From the NCBI GenBank assembly GCA_015501585.1, contig JADNRY010000041.1, positions 124,001-188,000 of the forward strand: 64,000 nucleotides of DNA, in the 5' to 3' direction. This document shows positions 24,886-34,868 of the stretch, in pieces; positions within the stretch are counted from its first letter, which is position 1, and every line of letters begins with the position of its first letter. A program made the position numbers and the translations under genes. The DNA is from Rhodocollybia butyracea. Its lineage: Eukaryota; Basidiomycota; Agaricomycetes; Agaricales; Omphalotaceae. Below the pieces are notes generated by a model. It did not search any database, was not told where the DNA came from, and saw only the letters and a list, made by a program, of their open reading frames with translations.

Positions 24886-25845
24886 TTATGTCTGCTTCTT
24901 CTTCTTCTTCTCATAGTCAAAATCTTGTTTCTGCCATTGGCCAAGTTGATCCGAAAGCAACTTCCACCGTTCTTGGAAGACAGGCGTGGTTTTGATTTTT
25001 TTATGAAGCTCTGATGAGAGGTAACCTCGGTTTTGGAATTTGCCGTACCATACTTTTTTTCGAGGTTTTTTAGATTGGACAAGGAAAGAAGAAGGGGAAA
25101 AACGCACCAATATCCTGACGCCGAGTAGGAGCAGCCTCGATACGGTCCGTCCTTCCTTTTATACAGTCCCGTAGAGCAAGAGGGTTGTAGTATTTGCAAA
25201 CAACCTGTCCACCGAGCTCCTCTATCGCTTGTATAGCAGTTTTGGATGCCCGTGAAGGCGTGATGTAGATTTTTGACGTTAGGAACTCGGCACCCTAAGA
25301 AATCGAGAGTAAATTTTCATTGCGAAAGATTCACGAATAAGCAGCATACATCACCGAGGACCTTGATTCCGTCGTGGACGTCGTGGATACATCCACTAAG
25401 CAATAGCTCTCGGGCTGTTATAGGCTTTTCAGGCGAGCAAGATATCCGTCCTAAATTTATCCAATGCTGAATCCTTTCAAGGTTTACGGGGGCCCAAACC
25501 TTTTCGTTTCTGTGGAAAAAAGACAAGTCAGAGTTGGGAATTTTGGTAGATTTGTTGCACAGACTGATTAACAAAACCACGTTTAGGAAAGAGTTTGGTT
25601 ATAGGTGTTTGGCCTCCCTCGAATCCAGGCTTTATTCCGGCTCCAGAACGAGAATTTTGACCATTATGACCACGTCCAGCGGTTCCTCCATGATTTGAGC
25701 CTTGACCTCGACCGACTCGTTTTTGCTACGGCTCTTAAGCGCAAGATATGGGAAATCAGACTTGGAAATTTACCTTGTGTAAAGAGCCTCTAGCAGGACT
25801 CAAGTTGGCCAACGAAATTCGGGATATTGAGGCTTTGGACGCCAT
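24886..25845 (-). CDS. MRPL10: Mitochondrial large-subunit ribosomal protein uL15m
   Basis: Five exons on the minus strand: 25845-25774, 25725-25565, 25509-25350, 25294-25108, 25052-24886; introns of 48-55 nt, all GT-AG; 248 residues. The glycine-rich uL15 signature is clear: [20 protein letters not shown], followed by [18 protein letters not shown]. The C-terminal half keeps the uL15 fold region ([20 protein letters not shown]), then [15 protein letters not shown] and a fungal mitochondrial extension ending in KKKKKQT. The short N-terminus ([15 protein letters not shown]) is basic and amphipathic, as expected for import into mitochondria. It would sit in the 54S mitoribosome (yeast MRPL10). 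It is divergent from the homeodomain gene with 134 bp between start codons, and convergent with PRP38. Confidence 0.92.
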
Positions 25846-25979
25846 GGAAGTTCTTTAAGCGCGCTGTTTAGCGCTGCCTTTATTGATCTCATTCATCTCC
25901 CTGAATTTGCCATCTTCATTTCCTTGTACTTGTCTTCTTCATCTCCTTTATCTCCTTGCACTTGTCATCCTCACCACCA

Positions 25980-27063
25980 ATGGACCTGTCACCTATTGCT
26001 ACGTCTTCCGAGCCCAAAGCATCACCCAAGCTGTCTCGGATTCACATGCATCGTCTTAGCAAGGAGGGGACAAAGATACTGACTGGTAAGACTGTACTCT
26101 CTATGCTTGCCTACGTTGCACTGACTGTCACTTAGACGCATTTGAATCAGGATTGCAGAATCCCACTGAGGACCAGAAGAAGCTACTCCTTTATAAGATC
26201 AAAGCAAGTTCTAATAATTGCGCGTCTATATTCCATCACTATATTGTTAATCTTCAATCAGGCCTTTCCGCATTGCGACCATTACCAGATGAAAAATCTC
26301 AATAATTGGTTCTCCAAGAAACGGTCCAAGTCAATCAGTAGAATCACTGACTCTCAAGGTGCGCTTTATTTCCGCTTGCATCGGACTCAAAATTCATCTT
26401 TGAGCTACAGGTCCTCGAAAACACTATCCAACTCTGAAGCGCGGAAATATCAAACAACTAATTACATTGTTTGCCGAAACACCTTATCCCTCCAAGGAGG
26501 TAATCTCTGTCTGGGCGAGTCTCCTTCGGTCATCCAAAGAAGATATCGAGGCCTGGATTGCAGACCAACAACAGACGCATATATCCACGGATGGACAACA
26601 ATCTTCCTCGTCACCTTTCATACCACTTTCGCCTCTATCCATTATCTCTCACTCACGACTTCCGTCGCCTACACAGGAAGAAGGCGGAGAAGAAGAAGAG
26701 GAGGAGGAGGAGGAAGAAGATGACTACGATCTCCAACAACGCCCTACCTCTTCTGCTCGTTCTATGTCGGTCAGCTACGAACCAGAAGCATTAAAGCCTT
26801 TTACCGTTCCCGACCGATCTTCATCTTTATCGAATGCTTGGGACGCTCCACAGATAGAGAGGGACTGTGTACATAGATTAGAGAGTGGCGGAGATGACCG
26901 CTACGTAGCTCGCGAAGAAGTTTCTGCATCTAGGGACCTTCAGAACCCCGTGGACACCGTCAGTACCACTGATACAACAAACCAAGTGGTAGGGCAGGTC
27001 TCGTTCCCTGCATCTCAGCTCAGCTTCCTTTGGGCACCTTCGATGAAACATTTGCTAAGTTAG
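25980..27063 (+). CDS. Atypical homeodomain protein with a second eroded homeodomain repeat
   Basis: Four exons: 25980-26085, 26136-26203, 26262-26358, 26411-27063; 307 residues. Intron 2 (26204-26261) begins with GC (GCAAGT) and ends CAG; no GT donor restores the frame. Residues about 20-85 look like a homeodomain: helix-1 region RLSKEGTKILTDAFESGL, then a helix-2 region, and the recognition-helix end YQMKNLNNWFSKKR (W74, nt 26307). The core W-F and Arg53 are kept, but position 51, nearly always Asn, is Lys. A second stretch (residues about 98-144) follows the homeodomain pattern, PYPSKEVISVWASLL then IEAWIADQQ; it keeps the hydrophobic core and Trp but not the DNA-contact residues. A poly-Glu run and a Ser/Pro tail follow. 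The next gene is a paralogue with the same exon-2 length (68 nt). Probably nuclear; DNA binding is uncertain given the missing Asn. Confidence 0.72.
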
Positions 27064-27269
27064 CTTACCGTGGTCTTTATTATTTCGTTCATTATTTAGG
27101 TGTCGTCTGACCTAAACGGACAAAGTGCAAGCGACAAAGTAGTGTATCTAATGAATTGTTGCTGCCTGCAGGCTAGGATAGGACTTATTCATACCAATTT
27201 TAGTATCTTCCATGATAACGTAGTACATAGGCGCGCGTTTGCCTACAGTCCCTGACGGACCCGTTGACT

Positions 27270-28531
27270 ATGGGCCCTCCGGATCCGCCATCTCACTCAC
27301 ATATCTATCTACCCACACAGCAGTCCCAACAGCAAAAACAACATGTCTCCCCAGCTTCCGAGCCAAACAAACCTCGAGCTCGGTCCTCCCGCATCCTAAC
27401 AAGTGAGGGACGTAGGTTCTTGCGTGGTGAGTTGAATTTTGCTTGCGGTGAAGATGTACACATCCTGATTCACAAGAAACATGTAGATATATTCGATCAT
27501 GGACTGCAACGCCCAACTCTCGAAGAAAGAAAAAAATTGCTTTTACAAATTAGAGTAAGTAGTGATGAAAACTACATTCTTATCTATCCACCAACCCACC
27601 GACTCTGCACAGTCTATTCCCCACTGTGAAGAGTACCAGATGCACCAACTTGCCGCATGGTTTGTTTCCAACAGACGACGCCACCGCAAAACAGAAGAGG
27701 CTCAGACCCAACCCTTGTCTCCGTCTTCGACCTCGCCCGCACCAGGTGCGTACAAGCCCGGACGATAAGTAAAAGTAATCTTAATATTTGCGAGATTATA
27801 GATATCAGAGTGGCAAGAAGCTACCCTCGTTCCGCTCCTTCTCCGTCCTCTTGTTATTCTAGTTCCACTGGCTTTTCTCCAGGTGCGCATTTCACCTTAA
27901 CATCGAATGAAAATCAAATAATATCTCCTAATTACCAGACGAGAGTAACCAGGCCTTCCAATTTGAAAAATCACCAGTGCTATTTTTTGAAAGAGATCTC
28001 TTAAAAAGCCATGATCTTGGATCTTCCCCCTCCGTCCATTCCCCACCCAAAATCCTATCCTCAGAAGTCGATCAAAATGTTGGAGACGATTTCGACGGAC
28101 CCAATTATTTTCTGCCATTTCCTCCAGTTTCTGAGCATATGCAATTAGCACCGATGACCAACCAAAAAAGCACCCTCAGTCTTGAGTCTTCTTTCGAGAC
28201 TGAAGAGTCTGACCTATCTCTGTTCGCCAGTTTCTTCAAGATGGAGGCGTTTGACACGGTGGAAGAATCGCCACCCACGCAAGACGGATCGGAGGATACT
28301 CCAGAATTATCATCGGTCCATATTCATTCCCCTGATGCGGATCAGAGCAGTAGTTCAGGCCTAGTAGAACAAAGAGAGGATCACGTTGCATCGCCCAATG
28401 GTCTTAGTCTCGTGAATCCTTCGATCATCCTGGAAAGTCCCCAAGAAAATGTAGACTCGATACCTTCAGCACACGGCGGCAAATCTTTTTGGCCATCTTA
28501 TCATAATTCAGTCAGACATTTGATCAGTTAA
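27270..28531 (+). CDS. Atypical homeodomain protein, tandem paralogue
   Basis: Five exons: 27270-27426, 27487-27554, 27613-27745, 27802-27882, 27939-28531; all GT-AG; 343 residues. The homeodomain spans about residues 40-101: SSRILTSEGRRFL, DHGLQRPTLEERKKLLLQIR, SIPHCEEYQMHQLAAWF and then VSNRRRHRK (W91, nt 27658). Counting from W48, position 51 is Ser and Asn falls at 52, so the canonical WFxNRR spacing is broken by one residue. Exon 2 is 68 nt in both paralogues, and the next exon begins at the same homeodomain position, 15 residues before the Trp. This shows tandem duplication. The remaining 240 residues are acidic and rich in Ser and Pro, as in an activation domain. The chosen ATG is the first in frame; a TTG at 27264 was not used. 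The stop lies 74 bp from the convergent MOD5 stop. Confidence 0.74.
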
Positions 28532-28605
28532 ACACCAGTAGACATTAAGTAATCTACTCCCAAATCTGGCGTATTTCTTGTTTATAGTACCAAGCGTTTC
28601 TTGCG

Positions 28606-30485
28606 TTACAGGACTGAGAGCGAGTTCAAGTCTAACTTCTCTACCGCACATTCTTCCTCTTTCTTGCGTCGGCCCTGTCGTTTACGTTCTTCAATCTCGG
28701 CCGCACTGAGGGGTTTGCGAGCCCGATACTTGTGGATGCGAGATTTCAAGTGCATTTGATATTCTTTCCCTTCTTCTACCATGAATGGTTGCGTCGGATC
28801 CGTAGTACAGACGGGGCAAATGATTTTTCGTCGAGCTTCCAGAACGGCGTTTGGACTGGGAAAACATGTATACGTATGCTCCTCAGAATTCACAGAAAGG
28901 GACAACGCACTCTGGATTCTTGTGCTCAACATCGAGCACTTCTCTTGCGACATTGGACAAAGACATTGGATCAGGGAGTGGCTCGCAATCCAGAAAAGCT
29001 ACTCACAATCAGAATAGCGATAATGAGTTTTGAGACTGGAACGCACCGTTGGTAATCCTTACAGCCGGGACTTCGACATTAATAGCCCAGTTTTCACCGA
29101 GTTCTGAACTTAAAGTCAGTCGACCATAAGATTAGGAAGTACGGGATACCAGACCTGTGGCGTTCAGCAAATATGTGAATGTGGAAGGCTCCCTATTTCC
29201 ACCAACGGGGTCGTTCGCCGCGTAAAGGATTGGCAGAAGTTTGTTGCGCAACCAAGAGGTTTGACGTTTAGCGTACTGTCGTGTTGAGATCTTCATGCTT
29301 TTCACTGCTTCAGAGAATTCTTCTTCGGTGGGATGAGACAATGAGAGATACTTGTGGAATTCCCTGTAGCCTTGGGCATTACTCAGTACAAGAAACGATA
29401 AGAAGTGATGGAAGTATTACCGATGGACTGGTAAATTCCAAAAGCATAATCGGGGGGTGAGTCTGTCGCTTCGTTCGGAGCCGAAGACATGGCTCGGAGA
29501 GCACGAACTTCATCCAACAGCCCCTGCTACAAGGAAAGATGAATGAGGGTTGCATCATTTATTGGGATAAGCGCACTTCGAGCATTTTATCAATTCTCAA
29601 ATCTAGACGTGGCTTGAGCACTTCTGGTTTTGAAAACACCCAGAAGCAAAGTGTTCGAAATCTATTTACGTATACGTGAACCAATCGTTGAAATGAACAA
29701 GTACGATAGACGCAAACCTTGGTTGGAGTAATACTTTTGATTGTTCATGGATAAGTTCGCTCGGTCTCCGACCGGTCTCCTGGACGATGCGTAGACTGCG
29801 CAAAACTTTTCGAGTGTCTTTCCAGTGCCATCGCGCCGCAACTGATGTATCAAGTGCTTTCAACAGGTTGTACAATCGAAGAGCTCCTTCTGGGTCAGTA
29901 TCAGCAGATGGTGCAGGATCCGGAAGAGTATTGAAAAGATCAAGTAGCTCTGGAGGTAAAGATTTTATCGATTCAAGCAGTTCTTCGGATGTTTCCGACC
30001 GCTCGGACGGCCTGTCATCGATTTCAGAATTGAAGTCTTTTGCTAGGCGGTTTGGAAAGAGTAGATGTTGGATCCAATAAGACGTTCCTCCTACAACGAT
30101 TGGAATTTGGTTGTTCGCGTAGGCATCTTCGACCTATAAAGAGCTGTAGTTTATCAATGTCAGTCATGCGACGGCACGAACGGGAACTCACCGCGTCCAG
30201 AGCGTCTTTGACCCATTGCCCAACGACATACTGTTCATCTGGAGACTTGAATCCCATTAATACATGTTCGATTCCTTGTCTTTCTGACAGGGGAACTTTG
30301 TTCGTGATAATGTCCATCCCAGCATAAACTTGCATTGCATCCGCGTTGATAATTTTTGCGCTGTTCCACGTCCTACGGCCTGCTTGAGCAAGCTGAAGAG
30401 CAAGTTCAATGGCCAAATTGGACTTGCCAACGCCAGTGGTGCCACATATCGCGATGATTGGCCGAAGAGCTTTCATGGTTATCAT
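28606..30485 (-). CDS. MOD5: tRNA dimethylallyltransferase (isopentenyltransferase)
   Basis: Eight exons: 30485-30192, 30133-29718, 29661-29577, 29526-29421, 29370-29155, 29103-29047, 29001-28911, 28855-28606; 504 residues. The enzyme transfers a dimethylallyl group to N6 of A37 in tRNAs reading UNN codons. Visible motifs: P-loop CGTTGVGKSNLAIELA, INADAMQVYAGMDIITNK (the DxxQ-type substrate site), VVGGTSYWIQHLLF, the FRTLCFWVFSKPEVL-LRIDKMLEQGLLDEV block, and KISTRQYAKRQTSWLRNKLLP. The C-terminus has the C2H2-like zinc finger of eukaryotic members (CPVCTTDP, then HLKSRIHK). Yeast Mod5 acts in cytosol and mitochondria by using two starts; here two close in-frame ATGs (30485 and 30476) exist, but the upstream part is too short to be a presequence. 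Start codons of MOD5 and the next plus-strand gene are only 81 bp apart. Confidence 0.93.
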
Positions 30486-30566
30486 TGACTCTGCGTGGGA
30501 GTTTGTCAGGGCTGCCACCTTCCTGCCACTTCGTTCAATTCGAAGTATTCTTACTTTTGCCTTACC
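30486..30566. promoter_or_regulatory. Bidirectional promoter MOD5 / small mitochondrial-type protein
   Basis: The two divergent ATGs are separated by 81 bp, so both genes share one core promoter region or one starts transcription inside the other's 5' end. No TATA-like box was recognised. Confidence 0.6.
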
Positions 30567-31350
30567 ATGCTCTCCTCCAGGAATTCAGTTTTTATCTTTG
30601 GACAATATTTATTAACGCGTAATGCACTCAAGCCTACTCGACCGTTATCTTTCCCAACCCATAGGATCTGCACTAAACATTCGAATTCTGAAATCCAGTC
30701 ACAACAGTTCAGCACCAGTGCAAGCGAGCCTGTTCTCAATCCTACGCTAAATGTTATTTAATAGCATTCGTTGCAGGCATCCATAATATTTTGAACAACT
30801 CAGATAGACTCCTTTGTAGAGATGATTTCTTACATCCTGACCATGTGAAAATGGCTTTGGAGAAAGGCACCATGTTTGTGCTCGGTGAGAGGGGAGATAT
30901 AAAAGAGGTTCCCATTCCTATTACTGTCAAAGAGTCTGGTGATGTTCCATCTGGTTACTCTGTTGGTAATCCTGTTCCTACTTATCATTGCGCATATAAC
31001 CTGAATTGTCTGTTATATTTGTAGACTTCGTCCTGAGCCCGGAAAGGGTTATTGCAGTCTTGAATAGCGCGGGTGTTCGAACTATTTCGTATGTGCTTCA
31101 CGCGTCTTGAACTGAGCTCATAACCCCATATGCTCTTGTATATAGGCAACTACCTGAGGATACCCACAACGAAATGCGAGGCATAATAAACAACCCCGCA
31201 AACCTCTCCATTGTTCCCACCGGAATCCACGAAACGGTACGTGCATGAACTAACAATGTCATAATCTGCGCTATAATATTTTAATGCTGTTAGAAACGCG
31301 CCACAGAGGCACAAACAGATGCTAAGCTTGCAAATGACGAAAAGGACTAA
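30567..31350 (+). CDS. Small protein with probable mitochondrial presequence, unknown function
   Basis: Five exons: 30567-30717, 30777-30965, 31025-31088, 31146-31236, 31294-31350; 183 residues. I do not recognise the family. The first 50 residues are basic, with Ser, Arg and hydrophobic residues and no acid until late (MLSSRNSVFIFGQYLLTRNA), and end in an RICTKHSNS-like stretch, typical of a mitochondrial targeting sequence. The mature part is soluble-looking: NNSDRLLCRDDFLHPDHV, MALEKGTMFVLGERGDIKEV, and a short charged C-terminus. The frame is kept across four ordinary introns (57-59 nt), which supports a real gene. Intron 1 was placed at GTGCAA (30718) because a 24-nt alternative would be too short. 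It shares an 81-bp bidirectional promoter with MOD5 and ends 65 bp from the stop of the next minus-strand gene. Confidence 0.65.
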
Positions 31351-31415
31351 GCATAGTAACAGTCCACATAATTCTAATGTCTTATAATAATAGCATTATC
31401 TTCACCATTATAACG

Positions 31416-34272
31416 TTACAACTTGGGTTGCCCGCCTTTTGACATACTTTGTTTTTCCCATTCCACAGTGGCGATTTTACGAAGATCAGCCTTGACGATT
31501 TTACCAGACGGCGTATGATCTGATAAAGCATATTAGCAACAGATGAATGAATAAAATCGCAAGGACATACTGAAATCCTCTTTCATGATCAGGATCATGA
31601 CGGGTATCGCGAACTTGGGGAGTCTAAGCATACATCTTCAGCTACAGCTCATAAAAGTTATGCATAAATGCCTCACCTCTTCCGAGCTAAAGCCATCAAA
31701 GTAGCAACACTGACCCTCTCCTTGTGGGGGGGTTTGACGGTGACTAAAGCTGTAACTAGTTCCCCAAGCCTCTCGTCGGGAACTCCTACAGCTGCGACTT
31801 CCAGGACTCCTTCGTCTTCATAAAGTGCATTTTCTGTTCAAGACAATCTACGTTAATTGGATGATTACAGAAATAAGAGCGAACGTACCAACAGAGACGG
31901 AATCCTTTTAATGTGGTAACACTCATGGTGAGTATATCTCAGTTCCAGAACTTAATAAAAAATACTGACGACATTTTCACCGCCTGGTTGACGGCGGAAT
32001 TCAGTGAAAAGATTAAGTAAATGTATGCTGGGTACGCACCACGAATGATGATATCCTTCAGCCTGTCTTTGATGTACAAATACCCGTCATCATCCATATA
32101 ACCCATATCGCCACTAAAGGGACGAGGGAGTTTTGTTTTGTTATCCAAGAAAAGATTTGACCAATTACGTTACCTCAATAGCCACCCGTCCTTGGTAAGA
32201 GCCTTGTGAACTCGTTTGAGATGACCTTTAGTAAGGAGAGAGAACCAGTTGACCATACCTTGCTAGTTGCAACTAAAGACCCAAGTATTCAGTTGACGAT
32301 TTATTGAATCTACTACAGCCCACAGACCTGGGTCGCCATAATAACACTTCATAACGTTGGAACCCTTTATCCACACCTCGCCAACCACGCCGTTTGGACA
32401 ACGAACACCATTTGGCTGCATGACAAGGATGTCGTTGATGGGCATGGTTCGTCCGCTAGAGGAGAAGATCAGATCAGCGACATCGTCGATAAAGATTATG
32501 CAAACCAGCTGTCCAGTCGTACAACGTAGTCTTCGCCACCTAATCATGATAAATCCTCCATGTTAACAACCAAAGTAAGCACAAACGTCGGGTAAGAAGA
32601 CCTACTAAAACCAACAACTGTAGCGTTCGACTCTGTCATTCCGTACGCTTGACTCCTGGAGCCGTACATCAACATTTATGAATGAAAGATTCACGTGAAC
32701 CTACATCGACACAAGAGGAAACGCTTTCTGAGCCCGCTTCACCAGGGATGCCGATACGGGACTCCCTGCGTATGTGAAACTGCTGATGGGTGAGTTTGGT
32801 CCCAAAGCTGGGCTGTCCACCAGATCTGATACCGTAGACGGAACTCTAAAAGGCTCTCAGCTAATTCGACCACAGCGCCATGAATGGGGGCTTACCCTCC
32901 TGCAAGCGAAACATTCTCCGTCTTGATTAACCTTCGAGAGTTATATTAGTAACACTCCGAGATGCATAAAGCATGTACCTACCGAGCAGCTTCCTCCACG
33001 TCCCACTTGCGCATTAAAACTAGTCTGAGACCACTCAGTGCTGCTATAAGCTAGGTATGTTGTAAAAATCAGAGAATGGCTCGGTACTGCTCAGACTGAC
33101 TGAGAAAGATGTTCCAGTGACATGGAAAAGAGGGGATGGCAATAGGGCACCGGGTTGAGGGCCTGGAGGAGACTGGAAATTCAATTCTCCCCCGCGGCGG
33201 AGCATCGCTCGGCCTCGACTAGCTAGAATCTGAGTACACATAAAGTTTTAGCATAAGTTCGACAAGGAATAAAACTCACATTGAACAAGTTCGAGAGGAA
33301 TGCTCTCTGTGTGCTCAAGACGCCCTCTGATAAATATTAATCAGGAAGTGAGTGCCATGGAAAGAGGTGGGATATTTACTTGGCAAACCACTGGTCCCAG
33401 AAGTGAAGATAATAGCTGCATCATCTTCAGGGCCTATTTTCGGGTCGTCTTTTAGCACTCGTTGTACAGATACTCCATCCTCCGGATTCCAGATATTCAT
33501 GCCATTCCAAGGACCTTTTCCCTCGGCTTCAATCACAAGAAATGCCTTTATTCCAGAGGACTTGAGGTCAGCCACACTTGAAGAAAGTACATCCGCTCTT
33601 TCTGGATCTACGAAGACTAGGGTGCATTCCGTGCGAGCGAGGCAATGCTTCAGTGGCTCGAGTGGTAGCCAACTTTAAGTTCATAAATTTAAGACGCATA
33701 CCAAAGAATAATAATACGACCCACGCATTCACCAAAACCGACACAGCGCCGATGAGATCTGACAGGACATTGAGATATGGCAGAATTAAGGGTGGGAACT
33801 TACGACAAGCCCAAAACAGGACAAGGTATTCAAGGTAGTTGCGAGAGCATATAGCAACGCGGTCCCCTTGGCTGTCCATCAGGTCTTGGTCGACAATTCT
33901 GCAGATTTGCGCACCTTTCTTGACACCATACACATCCTGAAATACACTTGCTGCCTTTGCTGCACGCTGTCCAAGTTGACGGAACGTTAGTCGCTGGCCA
34001 TCCAAGACAACATAGTCCTTGTCCGCATGCTGTTGCTCGACGAATAACCAGAACACTCGAAGAGAAGGCCAGAGGTTTTTATAGCACCGTTGAACCTGGC
34101 CATCGATGACCTATCTATGATTCAGTGCCTAAGGAGGATCCGGATGGAAGTGGTTCCTACTCGAGTTTCAAGTTCGTGAAGAGCACCAGGACCACACAAA
34201 ATCTTATCAACTAATGAAAACGAATGAATCAGCCAGTTCGACGCGCTATCTGTTACCACTTGCCTTCTTCAT
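31416..34272 (-). CDS. Acyl-CoA synthetase-like AMP-dependent ligase
   Basis: A class-I adenylate-forming enzyme in about 21 small exons. It likely activates a fatty or aryl acid as acyl-AMP and then acyl-CoA. Motifs in order: QRCYKNLWPSLRVFWLF, GDRVAICSRNYLEYLVLFWAC, AWLPLEPLKHC, the AMP-binding loop IIFTSGTSGLPK (near 33380), LLPSPLFHVTGTSF, SQAYGMTESNATVV (A5 motif, near 32630), WLLSGDMGYMDDDGYLYIKD (A7), RLKDIIIRGGENVDSVSVEN (A8) and the catalytic-lysine region HTPSGKIVKADL (A10). All motifs are complete after splicing, so the gene is probably functional. Two microexons, 31983-31970 (14 nt) and 31904-31889 (16 nt), encode part of A8. Exon 1 (ATG at 34272) depends on a weak GTGGTA donor, so the extreme N-terminus is uncertain. 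No peroxisomal SKL-type end; it ends GGQPKL. Confidence 0.86.
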
Positions 34273-34868
34273 GACTGCGTTTGGGTTCCCAGTTCTCAGA
34301 GGACATCATAAACAAGGATAAAAATTGAACACTACTGTACCAGTTTTATTTCTCGGAGCCGGGTACAGTCGACGACCCATACACCTATACACTCATGCAC
34401 CTAGGTCCTACATTTTAATTTTCTGTCCGACTTGGTTTGCGGACACTTTATGTAATTGCTAAATCCGGAAAGCCAGCTGCGGCAAGGCTTTCGTAAGCTG
34501 AATAGTGAATCTGATCTAATGAGTAGCTTTCACGCCTTCTTCGATGTACATATACAGCAAAGGCCTAAGGGAGACGCGTTATTGGCGATAATGCACCGGC
34601 AGTATGGCAAAGGAGGCTCGATCGGATCAAGCGATCAAGGGCGCTACCTTTCGGGAACTCATCTGGTTGCCGGCACCGGTCAAAACTGCATGGGCTTGCT
34701 CTCGAAGCAGTGAAGCCATAATCCTAGGAAAAACCTTGTAAATATGCAGAACACGGAATAGGCATACCAATTCCTAAGGCTTTTCAATTTCAAAGCTCCA
34801 AGCTTCTGAGTTCTATGCTAGTTCTATGAATCTAGCGCTCTATCACGTGGATTTTTGCATGCTTTCCA
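34273..34868. other. Divergent intergenic region, AMP ligase / ING protein
   Basis: About 0.6 kb between two divergent start codons, presumably with both promoters. The plus frame 34456-34713 has no family resemblance and is taken as chance. Confidence 0.5.

Noticed and set aside
25980..28531. Mating-type A (HD1/HD2) locus
   Set aside because: The two homeodomain genes are clear paralogues in the same orientation, not a divergent HD1/HD2 pair, and the usual flanking MIP and beta-fg genes are not seen. I cannot exclude a relic origin.
31416..34272. AMP ligase as a pseudogene because of fragmented frames
   Set aside because: All core motifs become continuous with about 20 short introns, including two microexons; no lesion remains.
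34456..34713. Plus-strand ORF upstream of the ING gene
   Set aside because: No family signature or splice partners; probably chance within a divergent promoter region.
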